64,000 bases of DNA from an uncultured Blautia sp. (GCA_934424575.1 CAKRXU010000007.1:46910-110909), one strand, 5' to 3'; shown: positions 52,273 through 60,794, counted from the stretch's first letter. Numbers and translations are program-made. Notes: generated by a model not told the origin, from the letters alone.

Positions 52273-52551
52273 TCATTTAACTCCTGCCATAAGCCATGCA
52301 AGCAGGCCATATTCTACAACAAGGATCAGCGGTACTCCTACAGAAAATTTCTTCTTTCTTGTCTTATGATGAAAGGTTTTCATTCCTGCCCATGCCCCAA
52401 AACTTCCACCCAGAAGTGCAACCCCGATCAGAGTATTTTCCGGGATTCTCCATGCCCCACGTTTGGCTTTTTCCTTGTCAATTCCATACATCATGAATGC
52501 TCCTATATTTATCATTATCAGATACCAGCTCAAATATTTCATTAAATCCAT
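52273..52551 (-). CDS. DUF1294 small membrane protein
   Basis: 92 residues with three hydrophobic segments and the conserved DKEKAKRGAWRIPENTL and GGSFGAWAGMKTFHHKTRK blocks of DUF1294. Function unknown. Lies 21 bases after the metallopeptidase gene. Confidence 0.85.
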   Translation of the reverse strand: MDLMKYLSWYLIMINIGAFMMYGIDKEKAKRGAWRIPENTLIGVALLGGSFGAWAGMKTFHHKTRKKKFSVGVPLILVVEYGLLAWLMAGVK

Positions 52552-52572
52552 AGGTTTCCTCCCTGTACTATT

Positions 52573-53145
52573 TTATATGAACTGTCCTCCCAGTTCTTTC
52601 AATCTCTGCTTCCGTTCCTGATAATCCGGCAGTTCCCGCTCCACAATCGCCCAGAACTTCGGAGAATGGTTCATCTCTTTTCGATGTGCCAGTTCATGCA
52701 CCACCACATAATCCAAAATCTCCGACGGCATCAGGACCAGTTTCCAGTTAAAATTCAGATTTCCGGCTGAACTACAGCTTCCCCATCTGGTTTTCTGCTC
52801 CCGGATTGTAATCCTGCCATAGTTTACTCCCATCCGTGCCGCAAAATATGCCGTTCTTTCCGGGAATATTTTAAGGGCTTTCTGAACACCCTCTCTTCGT
52901 TCTTCATCTGTGATCACACGACGAGTCTCCCGGTAATCTTCGAGCTTTTTCTGCTGCTTCAAGATCCAGTCTTCGTGATCTTTTACAAATCTGGCGATTC
53001 TGTATTTCGCCAGTCTCTGCGGTGCCCGCACGATCACTCTGCCATCTGGTTTTACCTGCAAAGATATGGTCTTCCGGTCTGAACGGATCAGTTCATATGT
53101 TATCGTATCTATCGTTTTACCCTCCGTAATACAAAAAAGTTCCAC
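52573..53145 (-). CDS. YgjP-like zinc metallopeptidase (M48-type HELAH)
   Basis: 190 residues from GTG 53145. Zinc motif HELAHRKEMNH (His150, Glu151, His154, His160), preceded by KTRWGSCSSAGNLNFNW, a hallmark of the YgjP/DUF45 family. The GTG lies within the thi terminator hairpin and has no ribosome site; GGAGGG further on points to an in-frame ATA (about codon 12), so the true start is open. Confidence 0.85.
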   Translation of the reverse strand: MELFCITEGKTIDTITYELIRSDRKTISLQVKPDGRVIVRAPQRLAKYRIARFVKDHEDWILKQQKKLEDYRETRRVITDEERREGVQKALKIFPERTAYFAARMGVNYGRITIREQKTRWGSCSSAGNLNFNWKLVLMPSEILDYVVVHELAHRKEMNHSPKFWAIVERELPDYQERKQRLKELGGQFI

Positions 53146-53183
53146 AGTATCATCATTTTCACCGTAATGATACCATGAAACTT
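53132..53183 (-). terminator. Thiamine operon terminator
   Basis: AAGTTTCATGGTATCAT and ATGATACTGTGGAACTT pair (mostly Watson-Crick with G-U) and are followed by TTTTTTG on the minus strand. Its T run overlaps the first codons of the metallopeptidase gene. Confidence 0.7.
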
Positions 53184-53239
53184 ATTTTGCGTAAAGAACA
53201 GCGGCGCGGATTGCGAATATCCGTTTTGCTACCTGCTCA

Positions 53240-53274
53240 TAACCAAATAACTGCTCCGCAGTTTATTTGGTTAA
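53240..53274. repeat. Palindrome at the end of the thiE-like gene
   Basis: AACCAAATAACTGC and GCAGTTTATTTGGTT pair with one bulged base around TCC. It starts inside the stop codon region and has no U run. Confidence 0.6.
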
Positions 53275-53858
53275 ATTCTCATCATCTCCGACATGATACA
53301 CGCTCCAGAAGCTCCGCATTCCATTACTTCCCGGATCTTCCCGGTTCCTGCGTGGATGCCGCCGATCGCATATACCGGGATCGTTACGGCATTGCAGACT
53401 TCTAGCAGGAAGTCTAATCCCCGTGGCGGCAGACCTTTCTTACAGTCGGTGGTGTAGATATGCCCTGCTGTCAGATAGGTTGCTCCGAGTTTCTGTGCTT
53501 CTTTGGCTTCCTCTACAGAATGTATAGAGCATCCCACTGCCAGAAAATCACTCAGTTTTTCGCTGTTTTCTTTTAGAAGAAACAGAGGCAGATGAATATA
53601 TGGATGCTGCAATTTTCTCGCTGTTTCCAGATATGTATGCAGCATACATGGAACCTGATATTGTTTACATAATGTCAGAATCTGTGCTGCCAGTTCTGCA
53701 TATTCTTCTTCAGAAAGATCCTTTTCCCGGAGGATCACAGCCTTGGGATGGAGTTTGACGACACGTTCCATCTGTTCCATGAACGGTCTGCTGCTCAGCT
53801 TGCGGTTTGTCACTGTAATGACATTTTTATATTCTTCTTTATAAATAGACATAATCAT
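53271..53858 (-). CDS. Thiamine phosphate synthase / TenI-like protein
   Basis: 195 residues with a TIM-barrel pattern of ThiE/TenI: ILREKDLSEEEY, YIHLPLF, GCSIHSVEEA, YLTAGHIYTTDCKKGLPPRG and YAIGGI. ThiE joins HMP-PP and thiazole phosphate; TenI-type proteins aromatise the thiazole tautomer. The GHIYTT loop is more TenI-like, so I leave the symbol open. It overlaps thiH by 20 bases. Confidence 0.8.
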   Translation of the reverse strand: MIMSIYKEEYKNVITVTNRKLSSRPFMEQMERVVKLHPKAVILREKDLSEEEYAELAAQILTLCKQYQVPCMLHTYLETARKLQHPYIHLPLFLLKENSEKLSDFLAVGCSIHSVEEAKEAQKLGATYLTAGHIYTTDCKKGLPPRGLDFLLEVCNAVTIPVYAIGGIHAGTGKIREVMECGASGACIMSEMMRI

Positions 53859-55077
53859 TCATGACCGGCTGGAGCTGGTGATCCAGAAGTGCCTGATATA
53901 CTTCATCTACAGACCTTCCGTCTGAGATCTCAAACTGGTCATCTCCTTTGTCTTCAATATCGTCTACGTGGCTTCCGATTCCCGTGCTGACGCCTGCTGA
54001 GATCTTGGTTGCAGCGATATTTACCAGATTGTCTCTTACTCTCTCGCACTCTCTTGTGGACACAGTAATGCTCGCGAATGACATAAACAGACGGTATGCA
54101 CAGACAACCTGGAGAAGCTGTGGTTCATGTACATCCATCGGGTTGATCCTGTCATTATTGATGATCGGACGAAGTCTCGGGCAGGAAAAAGCAATCTCTG
54201 CATGAGGGTATTTTCTCTGGAGCAGCCATGCATGATAGCCTGTCGCAAATGCATCCTTACGGAAATCGTCCAGACCGAGAAGTGCTGCAAATCCTACACC
54301 TCTCATGCCGCCTTTCAGCGCACGTTCCTGTGCGTTCAAGCGGTACGGGAAGATTCGTTTGTGACCTGCAAGATGAAGTGTTTCATACTTGTCTGAGTTG
54401 TAAGTTTCCTGAAAAACTGTTACATAATCCGCACCGCATTCATGTAGATAATGATACTCGTCAGAGTTCATCGGATAAACTTCTAGACCGATGACCTTAA
54501 AATATTTTCGTGCGATCTTACATGCTTCTCCAATGTATTTCACATCAGATTTCGCTCTGCTCTCACCTGTCAGGATCAGGATTTCCTGCAATCCTGTTTT
54601 GGAGATCGCTTCCATTTCTTTTTCGATCTCTTCTGCATTTAACTGGGCCCTGCGAATCTTGTTGTGGCAGTTGAAACCACAGTAGATGCAATAGTTTTCA
54701 CAGTAATTCGCGATGTAAATTGGTGTAAACATATATACACTGTTGCCAAAGTGTTTTCTTGTCTCTACTCTCGCCGCCTGCGCGATCTCCTCCAGAAGAG
54801 GAAGTGCTGCCGGGGAAAGAAGTGCCTGAAAATCTTCGATCGTGCGGTTGTCATGTTCCAGTGCCTTGCGAACATCTTTCTCTGTATACTGGTCATAATC
54901 GTAGGCATTCATTGCGGTAATAACCTTTTCCATAACGTCTGATTCTTCCATTGTTTCCATGCCCGGAAGATACTTCATATGATCGATACGGTTCTTTTTC
55001 ATATCCTCAAGGATCACTTCATTGACGATACTTTCATTGAAATGTTCTCCATGATTTGCTGCTGTATTCTCTGCCAT
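53839..55077 (-). CDS. thiH: 2-iminoacetate synthase ThiH (radical SAM)
   Basis: 412 residues. The 4Fe-4S motif CENYCIYC has Cys126, Cys130 and Cys133, and a BATS-type C-terminal domain follows. It splits tyrosine into dehydroglycine and p-cresol for thiazole formation. The related HydG is longer and carries an extra C-terminal cluster motif not seen here. Lies 20 bases after thiSG with GGAGG before the start. Confidence 0.93.
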   Translation of the reverse strand: MAENTAANHGEHFNESIVNEVILEDMKKNRIDHMKYLPGMETMEESDVMEKVITAMNAYDYDQYTEKDVRKALEHDNRTIEDFQALLSPAALPLLEEIAQAARVETRKHFGNSVYMFTPIYIANYCENYCIYCGFNCHNKIRRAQLNAEEIEKEMEAISKTGLQEILILTGESRAKSDVKYIGEACKIARKYFKVIGLEVYPMNSDEYHYLHECGADYVTVFQETYNSDKYETLHLAGHKRIFPYRLNAQERALKGGMRGVGFAALLGLDDFRKDAFATGYHAWLLQRKYPHAEIAFSCPRLRPIINNDRINPMDVHEPQLLQVVCAYRLFMSFASITVSTRECERVRDNLVNIAATKISAGVSTGIGSHVDDIEDKGDDQFEISDGRSVDEVYQALLDHQLQPVMNDYVYL

Positions 55078-55097
55078 TTTATTCTGTCCTCCGTTCC

Positions 55098-56069
55098 TTA
55101 GTCATGCAGAAATCCTGTCAGTGGTGATGATGCGCTGGCACCTTTTTCCAGAGTACGTCCCAGTCCGGAAAGATATGCGCTACGGCCTGCTTCGATTGCT
55201 TTTTTGAATGCTTCTGCCATTGCCTCTACATCTCCTGCTGTTGCGATTGCAGTATTTGCCATGACCGCGGAAGCTCCCATTTCCATTGCTTCACATGCCT
55301 GAGAAGGTCTGCCGATTCCTGCATCTACGATGATCGGAAGGTCAATCTCATCGATCAGGATCTGGATAAATTCTTTGGTACAGATGCCTTTGTTGGAACC
55401 GATCGGAGAGCCAAGAGGCATAACGCAGGCAGCTCCGGCGTTTACCAGATCTCTTGCTGCATTCAGATCCGGGTACATATATGGCATAACTACGAAGCCT
55501 TCTTTTGCAAGGATTTCTGTCGCTTTGATGGTTTCATAGTTGTCCGGAAGAAGATATTTGGAATCATGGATGACTTCAATCTTTACGAAATCTCCACAGC
55601 CAAGTTCACGGGAAAGTCTTGCGATACGGACTGCTTCTTCGGCATTTCTCGCACCGGAAGTGTTTGGAAGGAGTGTAACATTATCTGGAATATAGTCCAG
55701 GATATTCGCAAGTCCACCTTCGTTTGCACGGCGCAGTGCAAGTGTGATGATCTGTGCCTCTGCTTTTTCGATGCAGGCTTTTACCAGATCCAGTGAAAAT
55801 TTACCGGATCCAAGGATAAAACGTGAGGTAAATTCGTGTCCTCCAAGAACCAGTTTATCCTCATTTTTGCCGCTTCCGCCGCCCATAAAACTTACGATTT
55901 CCATAACATCGCCCTCCTTCAAAATGGTTGTTCCATATAATTCTCTTGCAAGTATTTTGTCGTTTAATTCAATTGCTACCTGAACCGGTACGTACTTATT
56001 TGTCTCCAGATATTCTGTGACTGATAATGGTTTCTCAAGTGTTTTTTCTACTCCGTTTACTGTGATCAT
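55098..56069 (-). CDS. thiG: ThiS-ThiG fusion (sulfur carrier + thiazole synthase)
   Basis: 323 residues. Residues 1-65 match the ubiquitin-like ThiS, ending FMGGGSG (Gly63-Gly65), where a free ThiS would end in Gly-Gly. Residues 72-323 are ThiG, with the Schiff-base Lys in FVKIEVI (Lys163), the PYMYPDL loop and phosphate-binding VDAGIGRPSQA. It builds the thiazole of thiamine with ThiH. No thiF is in the window. First gene after the TPP riboswitch. Confidence 0.92.
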   Translation of the reverse strand: MITVNGVEKTLEKPLSVTEYLETNKYVPVQVAIELNDKILARELYGTTILKEGDVMEIVSFMGGGSGKNEDKLVLGGHEFTSRFILGSGKFSLDLVKACIEKAEAQIITLALRRANEGGLANILDYIPDNVTLLPNTSGARNAEEAVRIARLSRELGCGDFVKIEVIHDSKYLLPDNYETIKATEILAKEGFVVMPYMYPDLNAARDLVNAGAACVMPLGSPIGSNKGICTKEFIQILIDEIDLPIIVDAGIGRPSQACEAMEMGASAVMANTAIATAGDVEAMAEAFKKAIEAGRSAYLSGLGRTLEKGASASSPLTGFLHD

Positions 56070-56176
56070 ATTTGTCCTCCTGTGCTGTGGCGATACATTG
56101 GTAATAAGATACCTACGAATTCGAGCATCTTATCCTGCAAGCAGGAGCGATGTTCGAGTTTTGAAGCCTTGATATC

Positions 56177-56363
56177 AATCAGCGAACGTGCCACTGGCAC
56201 CTTCTTGATATGCCGAGCAAAAAAAGAGTTCACGAAGTAATACACCCGCGGTGGTGCACCCCTTCATGAACTCTGTTCACTCTCATTTGTATCGCTATGA
56301 AATTGTGTTCCTGTTCAGATATGAAACGAATCAGCGGACGCGCCACTGGTGTTCTCTCGATAT
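56177..56363. repeat. Pair of 35-base direct repeats in the thi leader
   Basis: Copies at 56177-56211 and 56329-56363 match at 27 of 35 positions; all eight differences are transitions. Both start AATCAGCG and end GATAT and enclose CCACTGG. Confidence 0.65.
56218..56274 (-). terminator. Second terminator-like hairpin in the thi leader
   Basis: AGAGTTCA and TGAACTCT form the base of a long hairpin with GGTGCACC-type inner pairs, followed by TTTTTTT on the minus strand. It lies between the riboswitch terminator and thiSG. Confidence 0.65.
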
Positions 56364-56370
56364 GTAATAC

Positions 56371-56399
56371 AAAAAAGGAGACGCCACAAGGCATCTCCC
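56371..56399 (-). terminator. TPP riboswitch expression platform (intrinsic terminator)
   Basis: GGAGATGCC and GGCGTCTCC pair with one mismatch around a 4-base loop, followed by TTTTTTG on the minus strand, directly after the TPP element. Confidence 0.85.
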
Positions 56400-56412
56400 G
56401 TAATATCCACAT

Positions 56413-56502
56413 ACGTTCACATTCCTACGTTGGCATTATCCAAATCAGGTATAAGGGTCGAAGTTGATGACTTCCTCTCAGCCTGCCAGTACAAGCTCCC
56501 CT
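56413..56502 (-). promoter_or_regulatory. TPP riboswitch (THI element)
   Basis: On the minus strand the RNA has GGCTGAGAGG (56474-56483 region), GACCCTTATACCTGATTTG and GGATAATGCCAACGTAGG, the conserved core of the thiamine-pyrophosphate riboswitch. With TPP bound the terminator at 56371 forms and shuts off thiSG-thiH-thiE. Confidence 0.95.
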
Positions 56503-56618
56503 GCTTATTTACAAAGTTTAGTATATGCCGAAATCATGTCCCTGTCAAGCCATGATTTTCACGTATTAACTTTATACATGAAAAAAGCCCGGATCTCTCC
56601 AGGCTTTTCTCGGTCTTT

Positions 56619-59600
56619 TTATTTTTCAAAGAGGTCTACCAGTTCCTGTCCATCATCATATCCGGCATCTTTGAGCTGTTCTACGAACCACTCATCTACG
56701 CCATCTACGGCTTCTTTGAAGGAATCGATATCCATATCATCTTTGTCTGTGATAGTTACACCATTCTTTGACTGCCAGCGAGTCTTGATCTCCTCATCAC
56801 CGGAACGGTTGATGTAACGCTCATACTCAACGGCTTTCTGTCCACACTCATCAACAACTGCCTGCTGCTCTGGTGTCAGAGTATCATACAGATCCTGGTT
56901 GATGCAGAAGAACAGACAGTCATAGATTGCATCCCACATGGAGCAGTACGGCTGAACCTCCTGCACGCTTGCCGCGTCGATTGCCGGAAGCGGATTTTCC
57001 TGACCTTCTACTGTATTCTGCTGCAGAGCAGTGTAGGTCTCAGACCAGTTCATATTTGTCGCATCTGCGCCCCATCTCTTATAGCATTCCATCAGAAGAT
57101 TGGAGCCTGCTACACGGATCTTGAGGTTCTTCATATCGTCGACAGTTTTTACTTCGTGCTTGCTGTTTGTCAGTTCACGGAATCCGTTCTCTGCGATACC
57201 CATGCAGTGCAGGCCATAGCTGGAAAGGATCTCTTTCAGCTTATCACCGGCTTCGCCATCGAATTTCGCATCCGCATCATCATAAGAATCATAAATAAAC
57301 GGAAGGGATACTACATTAAATCTCGGATCAAATGCAGAGTAGATCAGGTTGGAATGCATGGAAATCTGTACCGGGTCTCCGTTCATCAGTGCCTGGATTC
57401 CCTCGGACTGATTTCCATTTGTCAGCTGGTCTGCTGCGTAAACGTTGACTTTAATCTTGCCGCCGGTGGCTTTTTCCATCAGTTCTCCAAACTTACGTCC
57501 ACCTTCTGCCCAGGTACTTGTCTCTGTGGTAGAGCATGCAAAGTTCCATGTTGCCTCCGGCCAGTCAAGGTCACTGTAATCAGCGACAGTATCTGTAGAT
57601 TCCTGTGTAAACAGATCAACAAGATCCTGTGCATCGTCATATCCCTGGCTTTCCAGTTCCTGAACGAACCATTCGTCTACACCATCAACTGCTTCTTTGA
57701 AGGAATCGATGTCCATATCTTCTTTCTTTGTGAAAGTTACGCCGTTGCTTTCTTCCCAGCGGCTCATGATCTCTTCGTCACCAGAACGGTTAATATAGCG
57801 CTCATATTCAACAGCTTTCTGTCCACATTCATCAACAACTGCCTGCTGCTCAGCTGTCAGGCTGTCATAGATATCCTGGTTGATACAGAAGAACAGGCAG
57901 TCATAAATCGCATCCCACATGGAGCAGTATGGCTGAACTTCCTGTACACTGGCTGCGTCGATTGCCGGTAGCGGGTTTTCCTGACCTTCTACTGTATTCT
58001 GCTGCAGAGCAGTATAAGTTTCAGACCAGTTCATGTTTGTAGCATCTGCGCCCCATCTCTTATAGCATTCCATAAGAAGGTTTGATCCTGCTACACGGAT
58101 CTTGAGGTTCTTCATGTCGTCGACAGTTTTTACTTCATGTTTGCTGTTTGTCAGCTCACGGAAGCCGTTTTCTGCGATACCCATGCAGTGCAGGCCGTAC
58201 TCAGAAAGGATCTCTTTCAGTTTGTCTCCGGCTGCGCCGTCAAATTTGGCATCCGCATCGTCATAAGAATCATAAATAAACGGAAGGGATACTACATTAA
58301 ATCTCGGGTCAAATGCTGAGTAGATCAGGTTGGAATGCATGGAGATCTGTACCGGGTCTCCGTTCATCAGTGCCTGGATTCCCTCGGACTGGTTTCCGTT
58401 TGTCAGCTGGTCTGCTGCATAAACATTGACTTTGACTTTGCCGCCGGTGGCTTTTTCCATCAGTTCTCCGAACTTACGTCCGCCGTCAGCCCAGGTACTT
58501 GTCTCTGTGGTGGAGCATGCGAAGTTCCATGTCATTTCCGGCCAGTCAAGGTCGCTGTAATCTTCAATTGTATTAAAGGAGTCGCTGCCATCTCCTGCAT
58601 CTTTGGAAGATGTGCTTCCTGTGTCAGCAGAAGCCTGGTCTCCTGTGTAAGAGCCATCTTTTGCAAGTGCTTTCGGCAGTGCTGTGGAAGTTGCCGGAAT
58701 ATATGTAACGATCAGAAGTACCGCAACGCTGGCAGCGATCATCGGCATAACTGCTCTTGAAATCTGCTGCAGGGTAACTTCCAGACCTTTCTTGATCTTG
58801 ATACTGATCGCAACGAAAAGGTTGACACCAACCGGAGGTGTTACCTGTCCGATTGCAAGGTTTACAGTTGCCATAACACCGAATGCAACAACGTCATATC
58901 CAAGTGCCTTGCATACCGGAAGCATGATCGGAATAAAGATATACATTGCAGAGTTTGCATCGATGAAACATCCTGCGATCAGGAAGATGATGTTGACGAT
59001 CAGCAGGAATACAAACTGGTTGTGTGCGATAGATGCAAGTAACTCAGATGCGGCAGTTGCAATACCGAACTTGGTACATACAAAAGAGAACAGAGATGCA
59101 CTGGCAACGATCAGCATGATTCCACCAGTTGTCTTGGCTGAATCTACCAGGATATCAAACAGATCTCTGAAAGATACTTCACGGTAGATCACCATACCTA
59201 CAAAAAGTCCATACACAACAGATACGGCTGCTGCTTCTGTTGGTGTAAAGATACCGCCATAGATTCCGCCGAGAATGATAACCGGCATCAGGAATCCCCA
59301 GAATGCATCTTTGAAGGTATCCCAGCGTTCTTTTGCAGATGCTTTCTGGCGGGATGGTTTGATATCATGTTTGTTTGCTTCAAGAAGTACTACGATCACA
59401 AGTGCAACACCCATCAGGATTCCAGGAACGATACCTGCCATGAACATATCTGCGATAGATACGCCTGTGATGGATGCATATACAACGAATGCAATACTTG
59501 GCGGTATGACGATCGCCACAGAACTTGCCGTCGCCATCAACGCTGTGGAGAACGGTGCAGAGAAACCGCCCTGCTCTACCATTGCCGGGATCAGAACAGC

Positions 59601-59954
59601 TCCAAGGGCTGCTACAGTAGCCGGACCGGAACCGGAGATTGCTCCGAAGAAACAGGAAACGATAACGCAGACGATCGCGATGCCGCCCTTTCTATGTCCG
59701 ACACAGGTATCAACGAAATCGATCAGTCGACGGGAAATTCCTGCTTTTGCCATGATATTTCCGGATAATACGAAAAACGGAATTGCAAGAAGAAGGAATT
59801 TACTGATTCCTGAATACATATTTGTTGCAACAATTGTAAGTGAAGTGCCGGAATAAAGGATCGCACATACAGAGGAAAGACCCAGGCAGAGCGCGATCGG
59901 CACACCTAAAATCAGAAAAACAAAAAATGAAATAAATAAAACAGCACTGATCAT
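56619..59954 (-). CDS. TRAP transporter large permease (DctM) fused to two tandem DctP-type binding domains
   Basis: 1111 residues. Residues 1 to about 428 are a complete DctM with its many membrane helices (GGIAIVCVIVSCFFGAISGSGPA, GGIYGGIFTPTEAAA, GQVTPPVGVNLFV). An acidic Ser/Gly/Asp/Thr linker (about 430-464) leads to two DctP-like domains starting at residues 465 and 792, an exact 327-residue period, each beginning DYSDLDWPE and about 92% identical by eye. Both hold IRVAGSNLLMECYKRWGA and the WSETYTALQQNTVEGQENP ligand-site region. The start touches the dctQ stop. The C-terminus of DctM must be extracellular for this to work. Confidence 0.92.
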   Translation of the reverse strand: MISAVLFISFFVFLILGVPIALCLGLSSVCAILYSGTSLTIVATNMYSGISKFLLLAIPFFVLSGNIMAKAGISRRLIDFVDTCVGHRKGGIAIVCVIVSCFFGAISGSGPATVAALGAVLIPAMVEQGGFSAPFSTALMATASSVAIVIPPSIAFVVYASITGVSIADMFMAGIVPGILMGVALVIVVLLEANKHDIKPSRQKASAKERWDTFKDAFWGFLMPVIILGGIYGGIFTPTEAAAVSVVYGLFVGMVIYREVSFRDLFDILVDSAKTTGGIMLIVASASLFSFVCTKFGIATAASELLASIAHNQFVFLLIVNIIFLIAGCFIDANSAMYIFIPIMLPVCKALGYDVVAFGVMATVNLAIGQVTPPVGVNLFVAISIKIKKGLEVTLQQISRAVMPMIAASVAVLLIVTYIPATSTALPKALAKDGSYTGDQASADTGSTSSKDAGDGSDSFNTIEDYSDLDWPEMTWNFACSTTETSTWADGGRKFGELMEKATGGKVKVNVYAADQLTNGNQSEGIQALMNGDPVQISMHSNLIYSAFDPRFNVVSLPFIYDSYDDADAKFDGAAGDKLKEILSEYGLHCMGIAENGFRELTNSKHEVKTVDDMKNLKIRVAGSNLLMECYKRWGADATNMNWSETYTALQQNTVEGQENPLPAIDAASVQEVQPYCSMWDAIYDCLFFCINQDIYDSLTAEQQAVVDECGQKAVEYERYINRSGDEEIMSRWEESNGVTFTKKEDMDIDSFKEAVDGVDEWFVQELESQGYDDAQDLVDLFTQESTDTVADYSDLDWPEATWNFACSTTETSTWAEGGRKFGELMEKATGGKIKVNVYAADQLTNGNQSEGIQALMNGDPVQISMHSNLIYSAFDPRFNVVSLPFIYDSYDDADAKFDGEAGDKLKEILSSYGLHCMGIAENGFRELTNSKHEVKTVDDMKNLKIRVAGSNLLMECYKRWGADATNMNWSETYTALQQNTVEGQENPLPAIDAASVQEVQPYCSMWDAIYDCLFFCINQDLYDTLTPEQQAVVDECGQKAVEYERYINRSGDEEIKTRWQSKNGVTITDKDDMDIDSFKEAVDGVDEWFVEQLKDAGYDDGQELVDLFEK

Positions 59955-60452
59955 TTATTTGTCCTCCTTGTTGTTATTTCCAAAACAGACGTCCAGGCAG
60001 TATTCAATAAAATGAAGGATCATACAGCCTGATCCGATCGGTACAAAAGACCAGAAAATCCACTCCGGCCAGTTCAGTACGAAGGTTCTCTTACCATTTT
60101 CAAGCTGAGTGATAACCTTATCCATACCATATTTAAAAAGAATCACTGAAAAGATAATGCTCAGTACTGTGATCAGCACGGTAGACGGTTTTTTCAGTTT
60201 TTCAGGAAGACGGTCCGTAACCAGTGTCAGGCTTACCAGACCACCTTCACGGCAGGAAAGTGCCGCTGCCAGAAGTGTAATAAGTACAAATACCGCTACG
60301 ACCAGTTCCTCTGTAAAGGACCATGAGCGGTGGATGACTTTACGGGAAAATACATTTCCCACTGTGAGCACGAGGATCAGCAGTGTGGAGATCACAAGTA
60401 CGATTTTTTCAACTGCTGCCAGTGCATTCATGAGTTTTTTGTAGACTTTCAT
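59955..60452 (-). CDS. TRAP transporter small permease (DctQ)
   Basis: 165 residues with four membrane helices and the DctQ pattern (RSWSFTEELVVAVFVLITLLAAALSCREGG). It forms the small membrane subunit with DctM. Its TAA is followed at once by the ATG of the fused permease, whose AAGGAGG lies inside this gene. GAGAGG precedes the start. First gene after the T-box leader. Confidence 0.93.
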   Translation of the reverse strand: MKVYKKLMNALAAVEKIVLVISTLLILVLTVGNVFSRKVIHRSWSFTEELVVAVFVLITLLAAALSCREGGLVSLTLVTDRLPEKLKKPSTVLITVLSIIFSVILFKYGMDKVITQLENGKRTFVLNWPEWIFWSFVPIGSGCMILHFIEYCLDVCFGNNNKEDK

Positions 60453-60499
60453 CCTCTCTTCCTCCCTTTTCTTTTTCCGGTTTCAGAAATATTTTTGGG

Positions 60500-60765
60500 T
60501 ATAAAAAAACCGCCCCCTCAGGGACGGATATATTATTCCGCAACCACCCTGTTTCTCCATTGAAACAAGTACGATTCTGCAACGTACCGGCATACGCGTC
60601 TCCTGTAACGGGGAGCCTCCGTGAAAACCTACTGATAAACCAAAAACGTTCGGTCTTCCTTCTCAGGGATGATATTCAAAACAGTGCCGTTACCGCATCA
60701 CACCAACTGCGGCTCTCTGGAAACACGCATTTTCTGTTTCTACTGATTCCCATCGTAGAATTTAC
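60500..60765 (-). promoter_or_regulatory. T-box leader of the TRAP operon
   Basis: On the minus strand: AGTAGAAACAG opposite CTGTTTTGAATATC (specifier loop between paired AAACAG/CTGTTT), GAGAGCCGCAGTTGGTGTGA (stem I AG bulge region), the T-box GGGTGGTTGCGG (60538-60549) and a terminator CCGTCCC/GGGGCGG with TTTTTTT at 60503-60528. The specifier reads ATC (Ile) if the following base must be a purine, or TAT (Tyr) if it directly follows GAA. The TGGT bulge fits a tRNA with A73. Confidence 0.88.
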
Positions 60766-60766
60766 T

Positions 60767-60794
60767 GTTATACTTTAGTCTATTACTAAGACAA
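60767..60794 (-). promoter_or_regulatory. Promoter of the TRAP operon
   Basis: TTGTCT (60789-60794), 16-base spacer and TATAAC (60767-60772) on the minus strand just before the T-box. The rest of 60780-60896 shows no gene. Confidence 0.6.

Noticed and set aside
53839..55077. ThiH gene as HydG (hydrogenase maturation)
   Set aside because: Both are tyrosine-cleaving radical SAM enzymes, but the length is too short for HydG and the neighbours are thiamine genes behind a TPP riboswitch.
57156..57971. 271-codon open frame on the plus strand inside the TRAP fusion
   Set aside because: It is antisense to the strongly conserved P domains and repeats with them; no ribosome site or family pattern.
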